NCBI GenBank assembly: GCA_938018155.1
Contig: CALIIG010000169.1
Span: 1-18,702, forward strand
Direction of reading: 5' to 3'
Length of the DNA stretch: 18,702 bases
Source: an uncultured Prevotella sp.
GTDB lineage: Bacteria > Bacteroidota > Bacteroidia > Bacteroidales > Bacteroidaceae
The notes below the pieces were generated by a model. The model did no database searches. It saw only the letters and a list, made by a program, of their open reading frames with translations, and was not told the DNA's origin. This document shows, in pieces, positions 1-7,693 of the stretch; position 1 is the stretch's first letter; the number at the start of each line of letters is the position of its first letter. The position numbers and the translations under genes were made by a program.

Positions 1-323
1 CTGTGCGCCTGAAACGCCCGTGTATAAAGGATTTCCACGTATACCAACAAAAAGGCCACACGCGTAAACGTGCAGCCCTATATGTGTAAACCTTTCGTCA
101 GCCTCATGTAAACGAAAAACCCTTCAATGTAAATCAAAATTAAACCTATGTAAACGTTTCGTTTTGTGGAGCCTCAACCATCAAACTAATACTAACTCTT
201 TGTAAACTAATAACTTAATCAACTTTTCAACCCTCCCTCATCCTATACGCTTCGTTCTGTGCCCCATAAGTGGTGGTTCAGTGTATAAGGGTTGATGGTT
301 TGCAAAGCGTTTGAGAGGAAAGA
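1..323. other. Left intergenic region without a gene
   Basis: No convincing coding sequence is seen here on either strand. The region lies beyond the intrinsic terminator of the murQ operon. It is A+T-rich between about 120 and 235 and contains the phased GTAAAC motifs at 64-155, given as a separate entry. A further GTAAAC sits at 202-207, out of register with them. Two similar words, GTGTATAAAGG at 20-30 and GTGTATAAGG at 281-290, form a loose direct repeat. The region could be the upstream control region of a minus-strand gene lying to the left of the window, but that gene cannot be seen. Confidence 0.6.
61..155 (+). repeat. Phased GTAAAC motif array, 21-22 bp period
   Basis: GTAAAC starts at 64, 86, 108 and 150, with the variant GTAAAT at 129. 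The spacings are 22, 22, 21 and 21 bp, which is about two turns of B-DNA. Only the motif and one or two flanking bases are conserved; the rest of each unit differs, so this is not a simple recent duplication. The motif is the reverse complement of GTTTAC, the heart of the 22-bp repeat at 7694-7910. It could be a row of protein-binding sites or a decayed tandem repeat. The function is unknown. Confidence 0.6.
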
Positions 324-375
324 ACAAAAAAAACAACTCTACCGGCAGGCGTAATGCCTTACCGACAGAGCTGTT
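324..375 (-). terminator. Rho-independent terminator of the mur operon
   Basis: Read on the minus strand, the outer stem AACAGCTCT pairs with AGAGTTGTT (one G-U pair). It continues into an inner stem in which AGGC pairs with GCCT after one bulged A and several G-U pairs, around a five-base ATTAC loop. A run of eight or nine U residues follows at once. The structure begins 26 bp after the murQ stop codon, so it should end the operon transcript. Confidence 0.88.
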
Positions 376-401
376 ATGGTTTGCAAAAAATAATGTTGCG
401 C

Positions 402-1223
402 TTATTTCGCAGCGTTGCGATAAGCGTTGACGGCGCGCTTTACCGAGTGGTGTTTCAGCAGCAGTTCCTTTGCCTCGTCGTAGGGAAGGCCCAGCTCGTC
501 AACAATCATGCGCGTGCCCCGGTCAACAAGTTTCTGGTTCGTCAGCTGCATGTTTACCATGCGGTTACCCTTTACACGACCGAGCTTTATCATGATACTT
601 GTAGAAATCATGTTCAGAATCATCTTCTGACCCGTGCCTGATTTCATGCGTGAAGAGCCGGTAACGAACTCCGGTCCCACAATCATCTCAATGGGATGCT
701 CGCAGGCTGCTGCCATCGGCGAATCGGGATTGCTCGTGATGCAGCCCGTCAGTATGCCGTGCGCACGGGCTTCTTTCAAGGCTCCGATGACGTAGGGCGT
801 GGTGCCCGATGCCGCAATGCCGATAACAGTATCGTCTTCAGATATTCCGTGCTCTTCCAATTCAACCCAGCCGTGCTGCGTGTCGTCCTCGGCATTCTCC
901 ACGGCGTTGCGCAGGGCTGTGTCGCCACCGGCAATCAATCCGTACACCATCGTTGGGGGTACACCAAAGGTTGGCGGCAGCTCTGAAGCGTCGAGAACGC
1001 CCAAACGGCCGCTTGTTCCGGCACCCATATAGAATACGCGCCCGCCCCTTTCCATGCGGGGGATGATTTCCTCAACCAGTTTTTCAATCTGTGGAATGGC
1101 TTTTCCTACGGCCCCGGCAACTTTTTTGTCTTCCGTATTCATGTCAACGAGCAGCTCATGAACCGATTTTTGTTCGAGGTTATCGTAGAGCGAGCTTTGC
1201 TCTGATATTTTAATGAATGACAT
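402..1223 (-). CDS. murQ: N-acetylmuramic acid 6-phosphate etherase MurQ
   Basis: This cytoplasmic enzyme cleaves the lactyl ether of MurNAc-6-phosphate to give GlcNAc-6-phosphate and D-lactate, the entry of MurNAc into amino-sugar metabolism. The 273-residue protein is a single SIS-domain etherase, slightly shorter than the E. coli enzyme (about 298). Visible family motifs are GAGTSGRLGVLDASELPPTFG-like at about 67-87, AASGTTPYVIGAL at 137-149 and TGSSRMKSGTGQK at 188-200. E81 in DASE and E112 in NAEDD correspond to the two acidic residues implicated in E. coli MurQ (E83 and E114). It is the last gene of the operon, 66 bp after murK, with a terminator just downstream. The start at 1223 is the only one giving the usual N-terminus. 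The family assignment is close to certain. Confidence 0.96.
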   Translation of the reverse strand: MSFIKISEQSSLYDNLEQKSVHELLVDMNTEDKKVAGAVGKAIPQIEKLVEEIIPRMERGGRVFYMGAGTSGRLGVLDASELPPTFGVPPTMVYGLIAGGDTALRNAVENAEDDTQHGWVELEEHGISEDDTVIGIAASGTTPYVIGALKEARAHGILTGCITSNPDSPMAAACEHPIEMIVGPEFVTGSSRMKSGTGQKMILNMISTSIMIKLGRVKGNRMVNMQLTNQKLVDRGTRMIVDELGLPYDEAKELLLKHHSVKRAVNAYRNAAK

Positions 1224-1239
1224 ATAAAAATGTTATTGC

Positions 1240-1255
1240 GCAACAATATTGTTGC
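1240..1255. promoter_or_regulatory. Perfect 16-bp palindrome between murK and murQ
   Basis: GCAACAATATTGTTGC is a perfect inverted repeat with no central spacer, lying 17 bp upstream of the murQ start codon in the 66-bp spacer. The symmetry fits a binding site for a dimeric regulator or a short mRNA hairpin close to the murQ ribosome-binding region. No regulator gene is in the window, so the role is inferred from symmetry and position only. Confidence 0.4.
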
Positions 1256-1289
1256 AGTTTGTTCACAAATAAAGTGTTATACCGCTGTG

Positions 1290-2129
1290 TTAAGCCTTGT
1301 GATATTCAACCAGACCTTCCATGGGAGCCTGCACAATGCGCCCAAGGTGCATGCCTTCCTCCTTAAGAGCCTCTTCGAGTGGCTTACGGTATATCTTGGC
1401 TATCGACCCGTTGAAACCTATTGGCAGCTTATTCCATCCGTCGTATTGCCTGACATTGCGGCGCAGGAAGCTGCGGAAACTCTCCTTTACAAGGTTGTAG
1501 ATGCAGGGCTCACCGATGTTTTCGGCCAGGAAAGGCACAAAGCTGGCGAGGAATGTGTTGGGTTTGGGCTGGCGGTAAACGCGGTCAATGATTTCGGCAC
1601 TCGTCAGTTTGTACTTCTCAAAAAACCGGTCAGCAATTTCCTTTGGCATCTGGTTTTTCAGAATATCGCCCACAAGCAGCTTGCCTAATACGGCTCCCGA
1701 ACCTTCGTCGCCGAGGATAAAGCCGAGCGGCGACACGTTTTTTACAATTTTGTTACCATCGTATGCACAGCTGTTGCTGCCCGTTCCGAGGATGCATGCA
1801 ATACCGCTCTCATGGCCACAAACGCCCCGGGCTGCCGCGAGCATGTCGGAAGCTACTTCACAAACGCCCGTAACGGTGAGGTTTTTGCGTATGGCACGCT
1901 CAACAATGGGCTGCTTTTCGGGTGTGCATCCTGCCCCGTAGAAGTAAACATTGTCAATGGTTTGTGAAGGGAGTTCGGGCACGAGAGAGGTCTTTATTTC
2001 CTCAGTTATTTCGTCTTCAGACATTTGAAACGGATTCATTCCGAGCGTACGAATCTTCTTTACAAGCGTTCCGTTTTCAACAATACCCCAGTCGGTCTTT
2101 GTCGAACCGCTGTCAGCTAATAATATCAT
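1290..2129 (-). CDS. murK: BadF/BadG-family MurNAc/GlcNAc kinase (MurK type)
   Basis: This is a predicted cytoplasmic ATP-dependent amino-sugar kinase. In this context it should phosphorylate MurNAc, and probably GlcNAc, at the 6-position, supplying MurQ. The 279-residue protein has the ASKHA nucleotide-binding fold: phosphate-1 motif DSGSTKTDW at 6-14, EVASDMLAAARG at 91-102 carrying the likely catalytic aspartate D96, phosphate-2 region LGTGSNS at 114-120, GFILGDEGSGAVLGK at about 136-150, and a C-terminal adenosine motif GFNGSIAKIYRKPLEE. It lies between the MurT-like gene (104 bp) and murQ (66 bp). The same murT-murK-murQ order is, from memory, known in Tannerella forsythia. A kinase specific for GlcNAc alone cannot be excluded from sequence, but adjacency to murQ strongly favours MurNAc use. 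Confidence 0.9.
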   Translation of the reverse strand: MILLADSGSTKTDWGIVENGTLVKKIRTLGMNPFQMSEDEITEEIKTSLVPELPSQTIDNVYFYGAGCTPEKQPIVERAIRKNLTVTGVCEVASDMLAAARGVCGHESGIACILGTGSNSCAYDGNKIVKNVSPLGFILGDEGSGAVLGKLLVGDILKNQMPKEIADRFFEKYKLTSAEIIDRVYRQPKPNTFLASFVPFLAENIGEPCIYNLVKESFRSFLRRNVRQYDGWNKLPIGFNGSIAKIYRKPLEEALKEEGMHLGRIVQAPMEGLVEYHKA

Positions 2130-2163
2130 AATCGATTTGTTTTGATGTTAATGTTTGCAGCAC

Positions 2164-2223
2164 AACGTCTTTTCCTGATGCTGCAATGCGCTTTATGGCA
2201 ATGAGGCTTCGGGAAAAGACGTT
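2164..2223. repeat. 12-bp inverted repeat in the murT-murK spacer
   Basis: AACGTCTTTTCC at 2164-2175 is repeated exactly as its inverse complement GGAAAAGACGTT at 2212-2223, with 36 bp between the arms. The element fills more than half of the 104-bp spacer and begins 10 bp after the murT stop codon. In the mRNA it would form a long stem with a large loop. On the plus strand the second arm runs into a T tract. It could slow 3'-5' decay, modulate murK expression, or mark a mobile or repetitive intergenic element. No U tract follows it in the direction of the operon, so it is not a standard terminator for murT. Confidence 0.6.
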
Positions 2224-2233
2224 TTTTGCCGGA

Positions 2234-3433
2234 TTATAACTTAATGTAAATTTTCTTTTTCCACAGGTAATATCCTACAACCCAGTTTAAAAGTACGTAC
2301 AAAATGGCGTATGTTACCGAGGCCCAGGCCACTGGAAGGAACGCCGTCAGCACGTTATTATAGAGAAGCTGGTGCAGTGTGTGCCCGCCAAAAAGCGGTA
2401 ACATGGAAATGGGAATGAGCAAAAGGTCGGACAAAACATACAGTGCCAGCGGGTTTACACCGAATACATCGAAGAACTTTGTGGCGGCACCCGTGTAATG
2501 ATGCTTGTCAATGGCCCAGGTAAGCAAGGCTAAAAGCGTACAGCCTATGCCGCAGGTTACCATGGCGAACGTCGGTGTCCAGAGCTTTTTACTGATGGGA
2601 CAGAGGTAGGCAAGGAGCACACCGGCTATGATTAACAGTGCGCCGATGATGAACATACGCTCAATTTTGTCGTTCAAATTGTCGAGACTCATAATCACTT
2701 TGCCCACACAGAAGCCGATAAGCACATGTGCAAGTGCGGGGAATGTGCTGAGGAAGCCCTCCGGATCAGGGCTGTCCCACTTGTAAACATGGCCTTCGCC
2801 CAGAATGATTTTGTCGATCACGTCGAGGATATTCGTCGTATCGTGCACATAACCGTTGCCCAGTTCGAGCAGAATATAATAGGCCACGAAGATGCCTGCA
2901 ATAAGCCAGGGGATGAACTTGTGGTTTACCGACAGGGCGACAACGGCAGCCAGGCCGTAGCAAATGCCCAGGCGGGGAAGCACACCAAGCAGTCGCATGT
3001 GGGCGAAACTGTTGGCAGCCACGCCCATTCGCTCAAAAAAGCCGAGGTCGGCATTGTCTGCACTAATCATGCCACGGGTGAAAGCGAAGAGCCATACCAG
3101 TGCGAGGCCGATGCCCCAGAGCAGGAAAGCACGTTTGGCTATTTTGCGGGCGCACGTCGCCGACCATGTAAAGTTGAACTTTCGCAGTGATAAATACGTG
3201 GTGATACCCATGATAAACATGAACGTCGGGAAGATAAGGTCGGTAGGAGTAAGGCCTATCCACTCGGCGTGCAGCAGCGGAGCGAAGCCCTCTTCTTCCG
3301 GTCCGCCCGGGTTATTAACCAATATCATGGCTGCGATGGTGATGCCACGCAGGATGTCAACGGCCATAATGCGCGAGCTTTTCTTTTTTGCGGGTGCCTG
3401 CACGGCGGTTGAATCTGGAGTAATTGTTGTCAT
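2234..3433 (-). CDS. murT: DUF5009/HGSNAT-like membrane protein, probable MurNAc transporter MurT
   Basis: This 399-residue inner-membrane protein has a short cytoplasmic N-terminus (A/K/S-rich, residues 1-22) and about ten hydrophobic segments. It belongs to the COG4299/DUF5009 group related to heparan-alpha-glucosaminide N-acetyltransferase. Visible motifs are VDILRGITIAAMILVNNPG at 25-43 and HAEWIGLTPTDLIFPTFMFIMG at 55-76. The latter includes a histidine, H55, at the position of the family's proposed active-site histidine. In Tannerella forsythia a protein of this type beside murK and murQ was reported as an inner-membrane MurNAc transporter, which is why the symbol is used. The alternative is a membrane-bound acyltransferase acting on an amino sugar. 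It lies 136 bp after namZ and 104 bp before murK. Family membership is firm; the transport role is inferred from context. Confidence 0.8.
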   Translation of the reverse strand: MTTITPDSTAVQAPAKKKSSRIMAVDILRGITIAAMILVNNPGGPEEEGFAPLLHAEWIGLTPTDLIFPTFMFIMGITTYLSLRKFNFTWSATCARKIAKRAFLLWGIGLALVWLFAFTRGMISADNADLGFFERMGVAANSFAHMRLLGVLPRLGICYGLAAVVALSVNHKFIPWLIAGIFVAYYILLELGNGYVHDTTNILDVIDKIILGEGHVYKWDSPDPEGFLSTFPALAHVLIGFCVGKVIMSLDNLNDKIERMFIIGALLIIAGVLLAYLCPISKKLWTPTFAMVTCGIGCTLLALLTWAIDKHHYTGAATKFFDVFGVNPLALYVLSDLLLIPISMLPLFGGHTLHQLLYNNVLTAFLPVAWASVTYAILYVLLNWVVGYYLWKKKIYIKL

Positions 3434-3569
3434 TTCTTTTTAATGTTTTAAGGAGGCAGGCGGTGTGTCACTGATGTAAAGCGGCCGATTCTGCCTGATT
3501 TTTAAAAAGAGTTGTAAGGTTTTTGAAGGTACACTAAGCATCTTGAGAGCCTGTGCTAACCCTTGAATG

Positions 3570-4799
3570 TTATTTGTATAAGTGGTATTTTTTTGCTGTT
3601 TTACGGAACGAAGCCACATCCTTATCCCAGTAAGGCCTGGCATCTTCCCACATATGGTGCTTCATAAACAGGCGTCGAAGTTCGTGCGAACCGCAAACCT
3701 TGTCGAACATATCATGCCTGTCGGTAGCCTCTTTCAGCGGGTCATGGTCGGGGTAAAGTTTGTAAAGTTCCTGCAAGGCATACCATTGCACGTCGCAAAG
3801 ACTGGCTTTACGATAGTCGGTAAAATAAATTTGTACGCCCTGTAATTCCTTTCCCTTGCCTACACTATAATAGGGTGTATAATAAACAGGCCTGAAAATT
3901 ACGCCCGGCAACTTCAGGTTGTTCATGCGTTCAGCAAATTCTGGTGCCTTAATCCATTCGGCACCAATGAGCTTGAACGGCAGTGTGTAGCCTACTCCTA
4001 TGGATATGTTGTACAGCTCGCCGATAATACCGGTAACGCTGTAAAACGGTGCCGTTGAGGCTTCGGGTATATGAGGCGACGAAAGTACCCAGTGAAGGCC
4101 CGTGTCTTCATACGTCATGTGTCGCTTCCAACCCTTCATTTTAATCACTTCGAGGTCGCATTTGCCACCTGGTATAAGGCCTTCGCCGTTAAGATAAAGG
4201 GCTACTTCGCCAGGTGTAAGACCATAAACGTATGGTATTTTGAACTGACTTACGAACGATTTGCAATCGTCTTCGGTATAGTTGCCCTCAATTTTCTCAC
4301 CCCCCAACGGGTTAGGGCGGTCGAGAACCACCACTTTTTTATGGTTCCTGACAGCGGCTTTCATCACGTTATACAGCGTCGAAATGTACGTAAATGAGCG
4401 GCATCCCACGTCCTGAATGTCATAAACCAGCGCATCAATGCCTTTTAACATGTCGTCAGAAGGTGTGTGATTCTTGCCATATAACGAAAAGACGGGAAGC
4501 CCTGTAGCCGCATCACTGTCGTTGCCTACGGCGTCGCCGGCATGCGAACTGCCCCTGACGCCGTGCTCAGGACCGAACAAAGCCACCAGCTTTACGTTGG
4601 CCGCGCGGTGTAAAAGGTCAACATCCGACACGAGATTATTATCTACTCCCGTAGGATTGGTGACCAAACCCACGCGCAACCCTTCCAGTGGCTTGAAGTT
4701 TTCGCTCTTTAAAACCTCAATCCCTGTTTTTATTTTCTGTGCAAAGCAGCCTGTCATGATGAGGAAAAGGCAGCATAGAAGAATGGAAAAACGTTTCAT
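3570..4799 (-). CDS. namZ: Exo-beta-N-acetylmuramidase NamZ (DUF1343, GH171)
   Basis: Enzymes of this family remove MurNAc from the non-reducing end of peptidoglycan chains or of MurNAc-GlcNAc disaccharides, the step that yields free MurNAc for uptake. The 409-residue protein begins with an export signal (about residues 1-20). Cys18 in IMTGC might make it a lipoprotein; otherwise cleavage would follow CFA. The family landmarks are VGLVTNPTGVD near 43-53, FGPEHGVRG at 75-83 with E78 and H79 as likely catalytic-site residues, and YDIQDVGCRSFTYIST at 126-141. The C-terminal half has the usual DUF1343 pattern (PHIPEAS, GVGYTLPF, GVQIYFTDY). It starts 9 bp after the AmpG-like gene, so the two are almost certainly co-transcribed. 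It was long annotated only as a DUF1343 protein; the assignment is strong. Confidence 0.93.
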   Translation of the reverse strand: MKRFSILLCCLFLIMTGCFAQKIKTGIEVLKSENFKPLEGLRVGLVTNPTGVDNNLVSDVDLLHRAANVKLVALFGPEHGVRGSSHAGDAVGNDSDAATGLPVFSLYGKNHTPSDDMLKGIDALVYDIQDVGCRSFTYISTLYNVMKAAVRNHKKVVVLDRPNPLGGEKIEGNYTEDDCKSFVSQFKIPYVYGLTPGEVALYLNGEGLIPGGKCDLEVIKMKGWKRHMTYEDTGLHWVLSSPHIPEASTAPFYSVTGIIGELYNISIGVGYTLPFKLIGAEWIKAPEFAERMNNLKLPGVIFRPVYYTPYYSVGKGKELQGVQIYFTDYRKASLCDVQWYALQELYKLYPDHDPLKEATDRHDMFDKVCGSHELRRLFMKHHMWEDARPYWDKDVASFRKTAKKYHLYK

Positions 4800-4808
4800 A
4801 TCGTCGTG

Positions 4809-6176
4809 TTATTTGCGTCCATACTGGTCGTCAATCTGCCGTCTGACAATAGAGGTTACAGCTATCGTAGCTATACAGCACAGCATAACCATCCAGAAAA
4901 AGTTTACATATCCTATCGCCTCCTGAATGTAACCGGCTACAAATCCCGGCAGCATCATGCTTAAAGCCATAAATGCAGTGCAGATGGCATAATGGGAAGT
5001 CTTGAACTCTCCTTCCGAAAAGTACATCATATACAGCATATAAGCCGTGAAGCCAAAACCGTAACCGAACTGCTCTACACATAGTGCAATGCTGATGATT
5101 ACGATGTTGTCGGGCTGATAGATGGCCAGATACACGAAGGTTAAACAGGGTAATGTCATGCACGCTGCCATGATCCAGAGTGACCGCTTAAGCCCAATCT
5201 TCGATGCTACAATGCCTCCTGCAATACCGCCTGCGAGCAAAGCGATTACCCCGAACGTGCCATAGATTACGCCTACCAGTTCTGTACTAAGGCCCAAACC
5301 GCCGGTTTCGGTGCCGTGTACAAGGAAAGGCTGGCACATTTTAATTAAGAAACCTTCGGGCAAACGGTAAAGAAGCATGAACGCGATGGCCCACAACACG
5401 TTGGGTTTCTTGATGAATGTCACGAACGATTCGGCCAGTTCGCTCCAGTTGCTTGCGCTTCTGGCATCCTTTCCATTGCCTTTTTGCACACCGTCTTCAA
5501 TGCTTTTCACGTTGTCAGCACAGCTTTGTCGCGGATGGTCTTCATCAGAATGGGGCAGGAAAAAGATATGGTAAATCGTGATCAAAAAGAAAACAACGGC
5601 ACTCACGCCCAGCGTAATGCGCCACGAATAAGGAATGTTTCCCGTACTCGTTTCGATGTGTCCGGCAATATATACCAGCACACCCTGTCCGAAAACAGAG
5701 GCTATTCGGTAGAACGTACTTCTTATTCCGATAAACGCTGCCTGGCTGCTGGGGCTGTGTGCCAGCATATAATAGCCGTCGGCCGCGATGTCGTGTGTGG
5801 CCGATGCAAATGCGGCGATGATGAAAAGCACCAGTGTAAGCGTGAATATACTGATGGGTGTCTGTCCCGTTTGAATCACATCGGGCGACGGATGCGGCAA
5901 TGTGAGCGTGAGCAGAACCATGAGGGCGGTGAGCAAAACCTGCATGGTGACAATCCACCAACGCTTGGTTCGCACCACGTCAACGAGCGGACTCCATACC
6001 CCTTTCAGAAACCACGGGAAATAAAGCAGCGTTGTAAAGAATGCCATATCGCCGTTGGGCACGCCCATCTTGGTAAACATCATCACCGAAATGTTGTTTA
6101 CAACAAAGTAGGGCACGCCCTCAGCGAAGTAAAGGGTGGGCACCCAGAGCCACGGAGAACAGTTATTACTTTTCAT
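4809..6176 (-). CDS. ampG: AmpG-like muropeptide permease (MFS)
   Basis: This is a predicted inner-membrane importer of the major facilitator superfamily, 455 residues with about twelve hydrophobic segments. AmpG carries GlcNAc-anhydroMurNAc and its peptides into the cytoplasm for recycling. Family landmarks are LYFAEGVPYFVVNNIS at 15-30, KGVWSPLVDVVRTKRWW at 58-74 and ATHDIAADGYYM at 126-137. A hydrophilic, charged stretch at about 208-258 is the cytoplasmic loop joining the two six-helix halves. The start codon overlaps the end of the upstream glycosyltransferase gene by 11 bp, which implies translational coupling, and namZ follows after 9 bp. Substrate could be intact muropeptides, or disaccharides left after amidase action. 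SLC33/AmpG family membership is clear, while the exact substrate is inferred from the neighbours. Confidence 0.88.
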   Translation of the reverse strand: MKSNNCSPWLWVPTLYFAEGVPYFVVNNISVMMFTKMGVPNGDMAFFTTLLYFPWFLKGVWSPLVDVVRTKRWWIVTMQVLLTALMVLLTLTLPHPSPDVIQTGQTPISIFTLTLVLFIIAAFASATHDIAADGYYMLAHSPSSQAAFIGIRSTFYRIASVFGQGVLVYIAGHIETSTGNIPYSWRITLGVSAVVFFLITIYHIFFLPHSDEDHPRQSCADNVKSIEDGVQKGNGKDARSASNWSELAESFVTFIKKPNVLWAIAFMLLYRLPEGFLIKMCQPFLVHGTETGGLGLSTELVGVIYGTFGVIALLAGGIAGGIVASKIGLKRSLWIMAACMTLPCLTFVYLAIYQPDNIVIISIALCVEQFGYGFGFTAYMLYMMYFSEGEFKTSHYAICTAFMALSMMLPGFVAGYIQEAIGYVNFFWMVMLCCIATIAVTSIVRRQIDDQYGRK

Positions 6177-7599
6177 TATTCTTGTTTAAAGCAATGCGCG
6201 CCTGCAGCTCCCAGGTGCGGATTCTGTCTTTATAGGTGTTGTTTTTATTCTCTTTTTCGATACTCAAATCACCATCGCTGTTGTCGTCCCAGCGGCGGCA
6301 GCAGTACAGAGGGTCATATAATCGTCCGATGAGATAATGGCGACTGATGGCCAGGCCCAGCGCATAGTCTTCACCATAATTTACGTTTGGCATGGGAATG
6401 CTGCGCAGAACGGGCGTAAAGAAAGCGCGCGGCGCACCCAGACCGTTGATGCGAAGCGCGTTGTTACGGCCGTTTTCGGGTGTCCATTCCGCATGATCAA
6501 TCTTGCCCGGGGGCAGTATGTTCTTGTTGATGTCGGTCAGAACATACGAGCCGATGATGGCAGCCACCCGCTGTTCCTGAAAGGCATCGTAGAACTTCTG
6601 CAGGGTATTTTCGTCAAGATACACGTCATCCGAGTCGAGTTGCACAATGAATCGTCCACACCTTGGGTCGTGAGCGGCGAGGTTCCAGCTGCCACCCACG
6701 CACAAATCGCGGCGTTCGGTCACGACGTGAATGAGGCGAGGGTCAGTGTATTCGTCCACAGCCTCGGTGGTTCCATCGGTGGAATGGCACTCGGGACCGT
6801 TCTCAACAACGAACACATTGTATTTAAAGGTGGTTTTTTGAGCCAATGCACTGTCAACGGCATCGCGTATAGTGCGAATCCTGTTGCGCACAGGGATCAT
6901 CACAGTCAGCTCTACAGGGAACTCGCCCTCAGTAATATCGACGTCCCTGAAGCCCGGTTTGAGGTAGCCTCCTACTTCCTTGAGATACTCGGTTGCCGCC
7001 TGTTCCATCTCGATTTGAGAGGCGCGATTCTTCGGGTCTACGTAGTCGAAGAGCTTCTCTCCCGTCTTGCGGGTATCGAGTTCTACCTCTGAATACAGAT
7101 ACTCGTTGATGTGTTCGAGTGTGTATTTTTCGCTTAATTTCAGACGAAGGTCGTAGAATCCGGCTGCCTGATAGTCGGCCTTCATCATGCCGGCAGCCGT
7201 TTTCAGGCTCTCGGTGCGGAACAGCAGCACGCTTCCGAAGTTGAAATCGTCGCGCAAGCTGCCTGCCTGATAGTCGATGACAGGGGCTTCCGAGCGGGTT
7301 CCGTCGGCAGCAATGTTGTAGTGATCAGCGTAAATCATGCCGGCTTTAGTAATATCTGCCAGAGCGAGCATACGGTTGAGAGCCAGGTATCCTAATTTAA
7401 TAAACTGGCCTTTAAGATAGAGCAGTGTGTAGGGTGCGGCAGCCTTGGCTGCAATATCTTTCAGCGTGGCCGAAGCCTTGGTGTTGCCTTCAACAACGTT
7501 TACGGTGGCTACGGTGTCGTAACTTTTCAGTTCCTCGATGTTTCTACGGGTTTCTTCAGCGTTGCCCTGAGGCAGGAAGCAATCAATTAACTTAGTCAT
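6166..7599 (-). CDS. Two-module family 2 glycosyltransferase
   Basis: This 477-residue protein has no signal peptide and no evident membrane segment, so it is predicted to be cytoplasmic. Residues about 229-450 form a family 2 (GT-A fold) glycosyltransferase: LTVMIPVRNRIRTI at 231-244, a nucleotide-sugar side FIVQLDSDD with the metal-binding DSDD at 322-325, YGED at 408-411 as likely catalytic base region, and RRWDDNSD at 435-442. Residues about 1-200 resemble a second, degenerate GT-A domain: a beta-strand start LIDCFLPQGN, then APYTLLYLKGQ where a DXD motif would be expected, then GMIYADHYN. The gene heads the probable operon and overlaps ampG by 11 bp. Donor and acceptor are unknown. Its place in a wall-salvage operon suggests a link to envelope sugars, but nothing in the sequence shows which. 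Confidence 0.85.
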   Translation of the reverse strand: MTKLIDCFLPQGNAEETRRNIEELKSYDTVATVNVVEGNTKASATLKDIAAKAAAPYTLLYLKGQFIKLGYLALNRMLALADITKAGMIYADHYNIAADGTRSEAPVIDYQAGSLRDDFNFGSVLLFRTESLKTAAGMMKADYQAAGFYDLRLKLSEKYTLEHINEYLYSEVELDTRKTGEKLFDYVDPKNRASQIEMEQAATEYLKEVGGYLKPGFRDVDITEGEFPVELTVMIPVRNRIRTIRDAVDSALAQKTTFKYNVFVVENGPECHSTDGTTEAVDEYTDPRLIHVVTERRDLCVGGSWNLAAHDPRCGRFIVQLDSDDVYLDENTLQKFYDAFQEQRVAAIIGSYVLTDINKNILPPGKIDHAEWTPENGRNNALRINGLGAPRAFFTPVLRSIPMPNVNYGEDYALGLAISRHYLIGRLYDPLYCCRRWDDNSDGDLSIEKENKNNTYKDRIRTWELQARIALNKNNEK

Positions 7600-7693
7600 G
7601 TTTTAGTCTGTATTATATTGTTTGAATTTTCTGTTTGTCTTTTTAATTTATGCCTGTTCTGCAGTTAATTTCCGGTTATTTGATAACGGTTTT

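Noticed and set aside
3448..3456. TTAAGGAGG on the plus strand, also at 9909-9917, reading CCTCCTTAA in minus-strand leaders and resembling the 16S rRNA 3' end
   Set aside because: Two short matches in A/T-rich leaders at different distances from their genes (15 and 86 bp) are too few to claim a regulatory element.
5484..6332. 282-codon open frame on the plus strand
   Set aside because: It is antisense to ampG and the start of the glycosyltransferase, is rich in Cys, Arg and His, and has no recognisable motif, as expected of a shadow frame.
7675..7687. GTTAT-TTG-ATAAC inverted repeat next to the 22-bp array
   Set aside because: Five-base A/T-rich arms are expected by chance in this spacer and it does not contain the array core.
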